A DNA stretch of 64,000 bases, taken from assembly GCA_001783715.1 (NCBI GenBank), contig MFNF01000048.1:41642-105641 (forward strand), in the 5' to 3' direction. The DNA is from Candidatus Lambdaproteobacteria bacterium RIFOXYD2_FULL_56_26. GTDB taxonomy: Bacteria; SAR324; XYD2-FULL-50-16. The notes under the pieces are model-generated. The model did no database searches, was not told the DNA's origin, and was given only the letters and a program-made list of their open reading frames with translations. Below, one piece after another: positions 45,181-53,751 of the stretch. The first letter of the stretch is position 1. Each line of letters starts with the position of its first letter. The position numbers were made by a program, and so were the translations under genes.

Positions 45181-45214
45181 ACCCCCAAGGCAAGTGCCCT
45201 TGGGGGTTCTTTCA
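45181..45214 (+). terminator. Rho-independent terminator before accA
   Basis: ACCCCCAAGG (45181-45190) pairs perfectly with CCTTGGGGGT (45198-45207) across a 7-base loop, followed by TCTTTC. It ends the CfpA-like gene's transcript. accA starts only 14 bases beyond it, so its promoter may overlap this element or some readthrough may occur. Confidence 0.85.
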
Positions 45215-45227
45215 TTTGTAGGCTCCA

Positions 45228-46184
45228 ATGTACGTCCTTGAACTTGAAAAGCCCGTTGCCGCTTTGCGCTCGAAGATCGAAGAGCTTAGAGCCTTGATGG
45301 ATGCCGGTAATCTGGAGTCTGGCTCCGAGATTGCCAAGTTGGAGGCGAAAGCCAAACAGTTGGAAGAAGAGATTTTCAAGAACCTGGACAATTGGGACAA
45401 AACCCAGCTGGCCCGGCACCCGTTCCGACCTTGTACCTTGGATTTTGTCCAGCATTGTACCAAGGACTTCCAAGAATTGCATGGAGACCGGCACTTTCGG
45501 GACGACCCTTCGATTGTCGGTGGTTTTTGCCGGATCGACGGGACTAGGTTTATGCTGATCGGCCACCAACGGGGCCGGACCACCACCGAAAACGTCCACC
45601 GCAACTTCGGCATGCCCCACCCCGAAGGCTACCGCAAGGCACTGCGGCTGATGAAGCTGGCCGAGAAATTTGGGGTGCCGATCTTGACCTTGATCGACAC
45701 CAAAGGTGCCTATCCGGGCCTGGGAGCCGAGGAACGGGGGCAATCCGAAGCGATTGCGGTCAACCTGCGGGAAATGGCCGGTCTGACCGTTCCGGTCATC
45801 TGCGTGGTGATCGGCGAGGGAGGAAGCGGCGGAGCTTTGGCCCTGGGCGTAGGCAACCGAGTTTTGATGTTGGAACATTCCATCTATTCGGTCATCTCCC
45901 CCGAAGGTTGCGCCTCCATTTTGTTTGGAGACAGCAGCAGAGCCCAAGAGGCAGCCCGGTCCCTCAAGTATGTGGCCAAGGACCTGTTGAAGCTCAAGGT
46001 GATCGATGGCTTTGTTCCCGAGCCGGTGGGCGGTGCCCATGCCAAACCGGAAGAGGCCTTGGACAGCCTGAAAAAGGCGGTCCTCAAGCACCTGGGACAA
46101 CTTGAAAAACTCAGCGCCGAGCAGTTGATCCAAGGGCGTTACGAGAAGTTTCGGCAGATGGGAGTCTTCGCCGAATCGGTGTAG
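45228..46184 (+). CDS. accA: Acetyl-CoA carboxylase carboxyltransferase alpha subunit
   Basis: AccA with AccD transfers carboxyl from biotin-BCCP to acetyl-CoA, giving malonyl-CoA for fatty acids. Its 318 residues match the family. The N-terminal helical pair (LELEKPVAALRSKIEELR) and the crotonase-fold motifs HGDRHFRDD, GMPHPEGYRKALRLM, DTKGAYPG, GEGGSGGALALG and SVISPEGCASIL are all present. The GspL-like gene starts six bases after the stop. Confidence 0.97.
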   Translation: MYVLELEKPVAALRSKIEELRALMDAGNLESGSEIAKLEAKAKQLEEEIFKNLDNWDKTQLARHPFRPCTLDFVQHCTKDFQELHGDRHFRDDPSIVGGFCRIDGTRFMLIGHQRGRTTTENVHRNFGMPHPEGYRKALRLMKLAEKFGVPILTLIDTKGAYPGLGAEERGQSEAIAVNLREMAGLTVPVICVVIGEGGSGGALALGVGNRVLMLEHSIYSVISPEGCASILFGDSSRAQEAARSLKYVAKDLLKLKVIDGFVPEPVGGAHAKPEEALDSLKKAVLKHLGQLEKLSAEQLIQGRYEKFRQMGVFAESV

Positions 46185-46190
46185 GCACAG

Positions 46191-47531
46191 ATGAGCGGCC
46201 TGTTCCTGACCTGCTGCGAGTTGGCCTACCTGGGCCTGGAACCTCGACTGAGCCAGCGGCGGCAAGGCGGACTGGTCGAGGACCTGAAGGACTTTTTGCC
46301 CAAGGTCAAGGCGGCTTTGCCCGAAGGCGGGGCACGGGTCGATCTGGTGTTGGACCAGAGCTTCTACCATTTCCAGTCCTTGAGCCTGCCCCTGGTTTCG
46401 GACCGCAAAATCCCCCAGTTACTTTCCTTTGAGCTGGAAAATCACTTTTTAAGCCCCCTCGAATCCCTCAATCTCTCCTATTCCTCCAAGCCGGACAAGG
46501 GCCTGGGCCAGACCCAGGTGGCGGTTTACGCCCTGTCTCACGAGTTTTACCAAGGGCTGTTGGAGCTGCTGGAAACCGAGGGTTTTGAGGTGCACCGGGT
46601 CTTGAGTCTGGAAAACCTTTTGGCCCAATCGACCCAACCCCAGGGACCGGGGCCGGTGGCCCGGTTGTGGCTGGAAGAGGGGGTGGCGAGGCTGTTGTTT
46701 TTGGACCAACGATTGCCCTTGAGCTTCCTCCAAGTTCCCCGGCCTCCAGGGGCCGGGTTGGATTGTTTCAGCGGCTGGGCCAAACAGATCCAAGCGGTGT
46801 TGATGGCTGCCCAGTTGCAATGGCCCCAGTTGGAAGTGGTCTTGGAATCCAGCGCCGCCGCTTTTTTTACCCAAGGGGTGGAAGGGCAGCTGTTGGCCAA
46901 GACTCCCTTTGAGCCAAAACCCTTTGCCTCTGCCGCCCGGCCCGAGCTTTTGGCCCCGAGCCTGCTCAAGCAAAAAGGGGTGGTAACCTTGGAGAGCCCC
47001 AAGGCGGTCTTTTGGTCCGAATTGGCCAAAAACAAGGGCAAACTCAAACGAACCGGCTTGCTGGCGGCAGTCTTTTTGGGCCTTTGGGTGGCCTGGATCA
47101 GCCTGGGGCTGGTCCAAGGGCGGGCCTTGGTCAAGGATCTGGAACGGCAGTACCAGGGAGCTTTGAACCAATATGCCCCCGGCCTGACCCCGGCCAATGG
47201 ATTGACCGCCTTGACCCAAAAGGTGGCCCAACTCCGGGGGCAAGGGAGCCAAAAGGGAGCCGGGGAACCTTACGGCTACAGCAAGGGGCTGGCGGGAATC
47301 GCCGCCATTGGGGCCAAGGCCCAGACCTTGAGTCTGAGCCGTATCTCGGTTAAAGGCCGGGATTGGACCTTGGCGGGGAAAACCCAGTCCACCCAAGACT
47401 TTGAATTGACCAAAGAGGAGCTGCGTTTGCTGTTCCCGCCCCAAAACTACGGCATGACGGTCAGCCAAAAGGCCCAAGGGGAAGGGGAAGTGACCTTCTC
47501 GGTCAGTCTGGTCGGCAAGGGGGGCAGATGA
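46191..47531 (+). CDS. gspL: Type II secretion inner-membrane protein GspL-like
   Basis: This is a 446-residue bitopic protein. The first 280 residues look like the actin-like cytoplasmic domain of GspL/PilM-type proteins (LDQSFYHFQSLSLPL, then LPQLLSFELENHFL-like text). A single membrane helix at about 287-308 (TGLLAAVFLGLWVAWISLGL) is followed by a periplasmic domain ending in a ferredoxin-like fold. GspL links the GspE ATPase to the pseudopilus machinery. The identity is supported by gspM and gspN directly downstream with overlaps, since sequence similarity in this family is low. Confidence 0.72.
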   Translation: MSGLFLTCCELAYLGLEPRLSQRRQGGLVEDLKDFLPKVKAALPEGGARVDLVLDQSFYHFQSLSLPLVSDRKIPQLLSFELENHFLSPLESLNLSYSSKPDKGLGQTQVAVYALSHEFYQGLLELLETEGFEVHRVLSLENLLAQSTQPQGPGPVARLWLEEGVARLLFLDQRLPLSFLQVPRPPGAGLDCFSGWAKQIQAVLMAAQLQWPQLEVVLESSAAAFFTQGVEGQLLAKTPFEPKPFASAARPELLAPSLLKQKGVVTLESPKAVFWSELAKNKGKLKRTGLLAAVFLGLWVAWISLGLVQGRALVKDLERQYQGALNQYAPGLTPANGLTALTQKVAQLRGQGSQKGAGEPYGYSKGLAGIAAIGAKAQTLSLSRISVKGRDWTLAGKTQSTQDFELTKEELRLLFPPQNYGMTVSQKAQGEGEVTFSVSLVGKGGR

Positions 47532-48004
47532 TCAACCGCCTGAGCGCCGGTGAGCGGCGGCTGTTGTTGCTGGCCTTGGTTGTACTGGGGCCGTTGTTTT
47601 TGTTTCGGGTGGTGGTTTTTCCTTTGCTGGACCTCAAAAGTTCCTACCAAAGCAAGGCCTTGGGGTTGACCGAAAAGATCAACCAAACCCACCGGCTCGG
47701 CCAAGAGCTGGTCGCCCGCCAAAGGGCAACCCCAACGGTCCCCGAAGGGATCAACGGCCGGATCAACCGGGTCTTGCGCAACCTGGGGGTGCTGGACCGA
47801 GCCAGCCTTGCCTCCCAGAATGCCGAGGGCGGGGTACAAAGCCTGTTGGTCCAGCTGGACGGCTTGACGCTCTACGAGGCCACCCAGGTGATCTACCAAA
47901 TCGAACACCTGAGGCCTTCGGTGCAAATCGAGCATTTGGACCTCCAGGTGAGCTTCCAAAACTCCAAGCGGCTCAAACTCAATCTGGTGGTCAGCGGTGG
48001 CTAG
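47528..48004 (+). CDS. gspM: Type II secretion protein GspM-like
   Basis: This is a 158-residue protein with one N-terminal membrane helix (about residues 11-33, RLLLLALVVLGPLFLFRVVV), a coiled linker and a small periplasmic alpha-beta domain. It matches GspM in size and layout. GspM binds GspL. Its ATG overlaps the gspL stop (ATGA) and its stop overlaps gspN. Confidence 0.7.
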   Translation: MINRLSAGERRLLLLALVVLGPLFLFRVVVFPLLDLKSSYQSKALGLTEKINQTHRLGQELVARQRATPTVPEGINGRINRVLRNLGVLDRASLASQNAEGGVQSLLVQLDGLTLYEATQVIYQIEHLRPSVQIEHLDLQVSFQNSKRLKLNLVVSGG

Positions 48005-48842
48005 GTTTAACCTCAACTTGAAACAGGCAGGCTGGGTTTGCTTGGGTCTTTGGCTTTTTGCTGAAGCCTTTTGGTTGTCCCTGGACGGTCATTGGGCCGC
48101 CGCTTGGGTGCAAGGCCGCTTGGCCCCCCTGGCCGCCCCGATGGGCCTCAAGGTGGAAGGGGTCGAGACCCGGCTGTTTGGTTTTAAGGTCGCCCAGTTG
48201 GAGGTTTCGGACCCGCTGCTTTCCAGTCTGGGCACGGTGCAAAACCTGGAGCTCAGCTTTGCCCCCTGGAACCTTTTGCTGGGTCGAATCGGGATTGCTG
48301 CCGAACTCTTCCAAGGGGAGCTGAAAGGCTACGGCAATTGGGTGACCGGGTTTGTTTCCTTGGAAGGCCAAGGGGTTCGGATCAACCTGAGCCCTTGGCT
48401 GAGAGGCAAGGGGGTGATCCTTTCCAACCCCGCCTTGGAAGTCAGGCTGGAAACCCAAGTCTGGGGCAGGCCCCAGGGCTCCTTTGGGGTCAAGCTGGTT
48501 GACCTGACCTTGGGCGGCAACGGGGCCCAGTTGGGGTTGGACCTGCCCAGCACTAGGTTGGACTCGGTGGAAACCCAGCTCAAGTGGGCCGGGGAGCAGT
48601 GGGAAGTGGCCGGGGTGACCCAAGGGGACTTGAACCTGCAACTGGGCGGCACGGTATTGCTCAACCCCAACCGGCCCTTCGGCTCGGTGCTCAACCTCCG
48701 GTTGACCGGCATGGTGAAGCCCGAATACGAACAGGCACTCGGTTTTTTAAGCAGCCTTTTGGAGGGGTACAAAAACCCCCAAGGCCGGATCTCCGTTGAG
48801 TTGACCGGTACGGTCAGTCAACCTGAACTCAAAAGGATTTGA
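47997..48842 (+). CDS. gspN: Type II secretion protein GspN-like
   Basis: The 281-residue protein has an N-terminal signal anchor (about residues 10-30) and a periplasmic beta-rich region with repeated amphipathic strands (VEGVETRLFGFKVAQLEV, LELSFAPWNLLLG). This is like the GspN family found in type II systems of deltaproteobacteria. GTG 47997 starts inside the gspM end (8-base overlap GTGGCTAG). The assignment rests on architecture and on following gspL-gspM; its precise role is unclear even in model systems. Confidence 0.68.
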   Translation: MARFNLNLKQAGWVCLGLWLFAEAFWLSLDGHWAAAWVQGRLAPLAAPMGLKVEGVETRLFGFKVAQLEVSDPLLSSLGTVQNLELSFAPWNLLLGRIGIAAELFQGELKGYGNWVTGFVSLEGQGVRINLSPWLRGKGVILSNPALEVRLETQVWGRPQGSFGVKLVDLTLGGNGAQLGLDLPSTRLDSVETQLKWAGEQWEVAGVTQGDLNLQLGGTVLLNPNRPFGSVLNLRLTGMVKPEYEQALGFLSSLLEGYKNPQGRISVELTGTVSQPELKRI

Positions 48843-48845
48843 CCG

Positions 48846-49871
48846 ATGAAACATTGGCTTTGGACCCTGTTGGTGTTGTTGGTCCTGTCGGTGGTGGGGA
48901 CCTTGGGCTGGTTGGCCAAATCCCTTTACACCCCCTACCAGGGATTTCCCGGTACCTCGGTGGAGGTGGAGATTCCCTCGGGAGCGGGGTTGGGCCTGAT
49001 TGCCTCCCGGTTGGCCGAACAGGGGGTGATTCCTTCCAAAACCGCCTTTTATTGGGCCGCCCGGTTGACCGGAAGGGGTACGGGGTTCAAACACGGCCTC
49101 TACCGCCTGGAAGGCCGCCACAAAGCCCTAGAGGTTATGGACATCCTGCAGGAGGGGCGGGAACAGCTGGTCAAGGTCACCATCCCCGAAGGCACAAGGA
49201 TGCGGGACATCTTTGCCCTGTTTGAAGCCGCCGGGGTCAAAAACGAAGGGCGGTACGACCAGTGGTCCCATAACCGGGAGTTCATCGCCTCGTTGGGGCT
49301 GCCCGAAACCCCAGTCAGCCTGGAAGGGTTCCTGTTCCCCGAAACCTACCTGGTCAGCCGCAAGGCAGAGGAACGGACGATCCTCAAATCCATGGTCCAG
49401 ATGTTCAAGACCAAACTCCCCCCCGACTATGAGGCCCAGGCCCGAGCGGTGGGGTTGAGCTGGTACGAGGCCATTACCTTGGCCTCAATCGTGGAGAAGG
49501 AAACCGGCAGGGTCGCCGAGCAGCCGACCGTGGCTTCGGTGTTCCACAACCGGCTCAAAAAGGGCATGAGGCTGCAAACCGACCCCACGGTGATCTACGG
49601 CGTGGCCGATTACAAAGGCAACATCACCAAAAAGCACTTGACCACCTTCAGTCCCTACAACACCTACCTGATCCCCGGTTTGCCGCCGACTCCGATCGCC
49701 AACCCCGGCCTGGGCGCACTCCAGGCGGTGGTGCACCCGGCGGTGACCGCCTACCTCTACTTTGTGGGCAAAGGGGACGGCAGCCATTTGTTCAGCACCA
49801 ACTTCAAGGACCACGACCAGGCGGTGACCGACTTCCAGCGTCGTCGCCGTACCGATTATCACTCCTATTAA
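48846..49871 (+). CDS. mltG: Endolytic murein transglycosylase MltG
   Basis: MltG (YceG-like) cleaves nascent glycan strands and sets their length. The 341-residue protein has one N-terminal membrane helix, a LysM-like subdomain with VEVEIPSGAGL and VTIPEGTRM, and a catalytic region. The active-site glutamate lies in ASIVEKETGR, followed by RLKKGMRLQTDPTVIYG and YNTYLIPGLPPTPI. It starts 3 bases after the gspN stop, so it is probably cotranscribed with the gsp genes. Confidence 0.95.
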   Translation: MKHWLWTLLVLLVLSVVGTLGWLAKSLYTPYQGFPGTSVEVEIPSGAGLGLIASRLAEQGVIPSKTAFYWAARLTGRGTGFKHGLYRLEGRHKALEVMDILQEGREQLVKVTIPEGTRMRDIFALFEAAGVKNEGRYDQWSHNREFIASLGLPETPVSLEGFLFPETYLVSRKAEERTILKSMVQMFKTKLPPDYEAQARAVGLSWYEAITLASIVEKETGRVAEQPTVASVFHNRLKKGMRLQTDPTVIYGVADYKGNITKKHLTTFSPYNTYLIPGLPPTPIANPGLGALQAVVHPAVTAYLYFVGKGDGSHLFSTNFKDHDQAVTDFQRRRRTDYHSY

Positions 49872-49950
49872 GGTCCAGGCCCTTGACGGTAAGGGGCAGT
49901 TCGGGGGAAACTGGGGGCACTGTTGGACTTTCAACCTAACCAAAGGTGTT

Positions 49951-51093
49951 ATGAGCGATCCTGGCAATCCCTGGGGAAATCGGGGCGGGAAAAAACCTGC
50001 CGACCTCGACGAAATGATCCTTAAGGGCCTCAAGAAACTGTTTGGGTCTCAAAAGCCCAGCCCCGTCGGTCCCTCCAATCCCAAAGAAAACCAGACTAAA
50101 AACGTTGGTACCCTGGTCATTCTGGGGTTGGCGGCGATTTTGGCTTATCTTTCGGTTTACCAGATCCAGCCGGGGGAACAGGGGGTTTTGCTGCGGTTCG
50201 GCCAATTCCATTCTACCGCCTCACCGGGACTCAACTTCCTGATCCCCTTGGTGGAAAAGGTGATCAAGGTGGACGTGGAAACCATCCGTAAGGAACAGTT
50301 TGGCATCCAAAGCGCAGCTGGATTCGGCGAGACCACTTCCAGCTCCAGCGAAGGGGCCTTGGAATCCTTGATGTTGACCTCCGACCTGAACGTGATCCAG
50401 ACCAGCTGGGTGGCCCAGTTCAAGATCAGGGACCCGGAGATGTTTTTGTTTAACATCGAAAACCCCAGGGCTGCGGTTCGGGACATCTCCGAATCGGTGT
50501 TGCGCCGGATGGTGGGCAACCGGGACTTTAACTATGTGCTCAACAACCGGGAAGAACTGGCCATTTCCACCCAAAAGGAGATGCAGGACCTGCTCGACAA
50601 GTACAACTCGGGCATCCAGATCGTCACCGTCCAGCTGCTCGATCTGAACCCTCCCGACCCGGTTCGGCCCAGTTTTAACGAGGTCAACGAGGCGGAACAA
50701 GACAAGATTCGTTCGGGCAACGAGGCCCAACAAGAGGCCAACCGCCGGATCCCCAAGGCCGAAGGTACAGCTCGCAAGACCATCGAAGAGGCCGAAGGTT
50801 ACGCCATTGAAAAGATTAACAACGCCCAAGGGGACGTGTCAAGATTTGCGGCGATCTACAAGGAATACAGGAACGCCAAGGACGTAACCCGGACCCGACT
50901 TTACTTAGAAGCGCTGCAGGAGGCGCTGCCCAAGGTCCAGGAAGTGATCGTCTTGGACCAGTCCTCCAAGGGCATGGTGCCTTTGATCAACATCGCCGCC
51001 AGTACGGCAATCAGGACCGCTCCCCCGGTACCGGCTCCGCAACCGATCAGCAGTGCGTCCAACCCGGTCCCCGCCAACGAAGGAGCAAAATGA
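49951..51093 (+). CDS. hflK: FtsH protease modulator HflK
   Basis: HflK is a SPFH/prohibitin-family protein that forms a membrane cage around FtsH with HflC. Of its 380 residues, the N-terminal 50 are Gly/Pro/Lys-rich (NPWGNRGGKKPADLDE), one helix spans about 51-67, and an SPFH domain starts at VYQIQPGEQGVLLRFGQ. A coiled region rich in EAQQEANRRIPKAEG follows. Its stop overlaps the hflC start as ATGA. Confidence 0.95.
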   Translation: MSDPGNPWGNRGGKKPADLDEMILKGLKKLFGSQKPSPVGPSNPKENQTKNVGTLVILGLAAILAYLSVYQIQPGEQGVLLRFGQFHSTASPGLNFLIPLVEKVIKVDVETIRKEQFGIQSAAGFGETTSSSSEGALESLMLTSDLNVIQTSWVAQFKIRDPEMFLFNIENPRAAVRDISESVLRRMVGNRDFNYVLNNREELAISTQKEMQDLLDKYNSGIQIVTVQLLDLNPPDPVRPSFNEVNEAEQDKIRSGNEAQQEANRRIPKAEGTARKTIEEAEGYAIEKINNAQGDVSRFAAIYKEYRNAKDVTRTRLYLEALQEALPKVQEVIVLDQSSKGMVPLINIAASTAIRTAPPVPAPQPISSASNPVPANEGAK

Positions 51094-52019
51094 ACAAGGC
51101 CCTTTCCGCCGTAATGGCGCTCTTGGTAGTCCTCTTTGTAGGCTACAACGCCCTGTTTGTGGTCAGCGAAGGCCACCAAGTGATCATCACCCAGTTCGGG
51201 AAACCGGTTGGGGAGCGTATCGAAGATGCCGGGCTGTACTTTAAGATCCCCTTCATCCAAAAACTGCATTACTTCGACAAACGGATCCTCAAGTGGGACG
51301 GAGACCCCAACGAGATCCCCACTCGGGACAAAAAGTACATTTGGATCGACACCACCGCAAGGTGGCGGATCAACGATCCCTTGGTCTTTTTGCAACGGAT
51401 GGGCTCCCTCTCTCGGGCCGACATGACCTTGAGCGACCTGATCAACGGGGCGGTGCGGGACTTTGTCACCAAAAACGATTTGGTGGAGATCGTCCGCAGT
51501 TCCGACACCGGGGACCAGTTCAACATGAGCACCGAATCCTCGGCGACCAAAAAGGAAGTCCGAGTGGGCCGGGACGGATTCTCCCAGATGGTGCTGCTCA
51601 GTGTCGAGCAGAAGGTCCAAGACCTGGGGATCGAGCTCTTGGATGTTTTGGTCAAACGGGTGAACTACACCGACCAGGTACGGGAAAGGGTGTATGCCCG
51701 GATGATCTCGGAGCGGCAGCGGATTGCGACTCAGACCCGTTCGGAAGGGGAAGCGGTCAAAGCCCAGATCCTGGGGGAAACCGAAAAACGGCTCAAGGAG
51801 ATCGTTTCCGGGGCCTACAAAAAAGCCCAGCAGATCCGGGGGGTGGCCGATGGCCAAGCGATTCGGCTGTCCGGGGAAGCTTACGGGGTGGACCCGGAGT
51901 TTTACCGCTTCATGGCGACCTTGGACACCTACAAAACCACCTTGGGGGAGAACACCCGCTTGGTGATCGATTCCAACAGCCCGCTTTACGAATTCTTAAG
52001 TCCCAAACTTCGTAAATAA
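51090..52019 (+). CDS. hflC: FtsH protease modulator HflC
   Basis: This is the 309-residue partner of HflK. An N-terminal membrane anchor (about residues 5-22) is followed by an SPFH domain beginning FVVSEGHQVIITQFGKPVG, a coiled region with RIATQTRSEGEAVKAQILGE, and the conserved YRFMATLDTYKTTL near the end. It is translationally coupled to hflK and followed by a terminator. Confidence 0.96.
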   Translation: MNKALSAVMALLVVLFVGYNALFVVSEGHQVIITQFGKPVGERIEDAGLYFKIPFIQKLHYFDKRILKWDGDPNEIPTRDKKYIWIDTTARWRINDPLVFLQRMGSLSRADMTLSDLINGAVRDFVTKNDLVEIVRSSDTGDQFNMSTESSATKKEVRVGRDGFSQMVLLSVEQKVQDLGIELLDVLVKRVNYTDQVRERVYARMISERQRIATQTRSEGEAVKAQILGETEKRLKEIVSGAYKKAQQIRGVADGQAIRLSGEAYGVDPEFYRFMATLDTYKTTLGENTRLVIDSNSPLYEFLSPKLRK

Positions 52020-52037
52020 CCGGCGGGGTTGTGTCTG

Positions 52038-52065
52038 CGGGGCCTGTCCGGGCCCCGTGTTTTTC
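52038..52065 (+). terminator. Rho-independent terminator after hflC
   Basis: CGGGGCC (52038-52044) pairs with GGCCCCG (52051-52057) across a 6-base loop, followed by TGTTTTTC. It separates hflKC from the ABC-transporter operon, whose ATG lies 18 bases further on. Confidence 0.85.
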
Positions 52066-52082
52066 TCTGGAGTGACTCCAAG

Positions 52083-53012
52083 ATGATTGAAGCGATTGAC
52101 CTGAAAAAAAGCTTTGGGGTGACTCAGGCGGTAAAAGGGGTCAGTTTTTCGGTAAAAAAAGGTGAGATCGTTGGTTTTTTGGGACCCAACGGGGCAGGCA
52201 AGTCCACCACCCTAAGGCTCCTGACCGGCTACCTGAGCCCCGACTCCGGGGAAGCCCGGATTGAAGGGTTTTCCATCACCAAAGAGCCGTTGGCCGCCAA
52301 AAGCCGGATCGGTTACCTGCCCGAAAGTGCCGCCAGTTACAAGGCCATGACGGTTTTTGAGTACCTCCACTTTGCCGCCCAACTGCGAGGGCTGGAAAAG
52401 GAGGGGCTCAAGAGGGCCGTGGGTCTGGTGATCGAAAAAACCAAGCTTGCAGAAGTGGTCAATAAAACTATCGGGACTCTGTCCAAAGGGTTCCGGCAAA
52501 GGGTGGGCTTCGCCCAGGCGTTGGTGCACGATCCGCCGGTGCTGGTGCTTGACGAGCCCACCGACGGGCTGGACCCCAACCAAAAAAGGGAGGTCCGCAA
52601 ACTGATCCGCAGTCTGGCCCAGGAAAAGGCGATCCTGCTTTCCACCCACATCTTGGAAGAGATGGAAGCGGTTTGCGACCGGGCGATTGTGCTCAACCAG
52701 GGGCAGATCGTAGCCCAAGGAACACCTGCCGAGCTGTTGGCCCGGTCCAAACGACAAGGGGCGGTGGAGCTTGGCTTTGCCGCTCCGGTGTCCGTGGAGG
52801 CACAAACCGCTCTTTTCTCTACCGCAGGGCTGGTGGGACTGGAGGTCTTGGGAGACCGGCGGCTGTTGGCCCTGGCCCAACCGGGGACCTCGCTCTTGGT
52901 GCCCTTGCAGTCCAAACTGGCCCAATTGGGCCTGGAGCCTCAGGAAATTTTTGTCCACAAAGGTTCGATGGAAGAGGTGTTTGCCCAGTTGACCCAAGGG
53001 GGAACCCCATGA
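52083..53012 (+). CDS. ABC transporter ATPase, GldA-like
   Basis: The 309-residue ATPase belongs to the ABC-2 class. Walker A is GPNGAGKST at residues 34-42, the signature is LSKGFRQRVGFAQAL and Walker B is VLVLDEPTDGLD, with a switch histidine in LSTHILEEME. A C-terminal extension of about 90 residues is typical of GldA/CcmA-type proteins. It is coupled by ATGA to its permease. With the next two genes it forms a GldAFG-like set, seen in many bacteria outside gliding Bacteroidetes. Confidence 0.93.
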   Translation: MIEAIDLKKSFGVTQAVKGVSFSVKKGEIVGFLGPNGAGKSTTLRLLTGYLSPDSGEARIEGFSITKEPLAAKSRIGYLPESAASYKAMTVFEYLHFAAQLRGLEKEGLKRAVGLVIEKTKLAEVVNKTIGTLSKGFRQRVGFAQALVHDPPVLVLDEPTDGLDPNQKREVRKLIRSLAQEKAILLSTHILEEMEAVCDRAIVLNQGQIVAQGTPAELLARSKRQGAVELGFAAPVSVEAQTALFSTAGLVGLEVLGDRRLLALAQPGTSLLVPLQSKLAQLGLEPQEIFVHKGSMEEVFAQLTQGGTP

Positions 53013-53746
53013 AGGCAGCCCAAGCGCTCTACAAAAAGGAACTGGTTGGTTACTTCCAAAGCCCGGTAGCCTATGTCTTTTTGATCGTCTTTTTGCTCTC
53101 CACGGTTGGGACCACCTTCTTTTTGGGTAGGTTTTTTGAGTCCGGCCAAGCGAGCTTGGAGATTTTTTTCTTGTTCCACCCTTGGCTGTATCTGTTTTTG
53201 GTTCCTGCCGCCGGGATGGGCCTGTGGGCAGAGGAGCGGTCCCAAGGGACCTTGGAGATTCTTTTTACCCTGCCGATCAGCCTTTGGGGGGCGGTAACCG
53301 CCAAGTTTTTGGCCGCCTGGAGCTTTTTGGGGATTGCCCTGGCCCTGACCTTCCCGATGGTGCTGACCCTCTGGTACCTGGGCTCTCCGGACAACGGGGT
53401 GATGCTGGCCGGATACCTGGGCAGCTTCCTGATGGCCGGGGCCTATCTGGCGGTTTCTTCCCTGACCAGTGCCCTTACCCGCAACCAGGTGATCAGCTTC
53501 ATCCTGAGCGTGATCCTTTGTTTTGGGCTGGTCTTGGCCGGATGGGGGGTGTTCATGGAGATTTTGTCTGGATTTTTGCCCCAGTCGGTCACCGAATGGA
53601 TCTCCAACTTCAGCTTTACCACTCATTTCCAATCCCTGCTCCGTGGGGTGATCGACCTGGGCGACCTGACCTACTTCTTTTCATTGATCCTGGCGGGATT
53701 GTGGACGACCGGCTTGGTCCTGGATTTTAAACGAGGGCGGGACTAA
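53009..53746 (+). CDS. ABC-2 type permease, GldF-like
   Basis: The 245-residue membrane protein has six predicted helices. It begins with AQALYKKELVGYFQSPVAYVFL, the typical GldF start, and contains EERSQGTLEILFTLPIS, the coupling-helix motif of this permease class. It overlaps the ATPase gene by ATGA, and the GldG-like gene follows after five bases. The substrate is unknown. Confidence 0.93.
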   Translation: MKAAQALYKKELVGYFQSPVAYVFLIVFLLSTVGTTFFLGRFFESGQASLEIFFLFHPWLYLFLVPAAGMGLWAEERSQGTLEILFTLPISLWGAVTAKFLAAWSFLGIALALTFPMVLTLWYLGSPDNGVMLAGYLGSFLMAGAYLAVSSLTSALTRNQVISFILSVILCFGLVLAGWGVFMEILSGFLPQSVTEWISNFSFTTHFQSLLRGVIDLGDLTYFFSLILAGLWTTGLVLDFKRGRD

Positions 53747-53751
53747 AGAAG

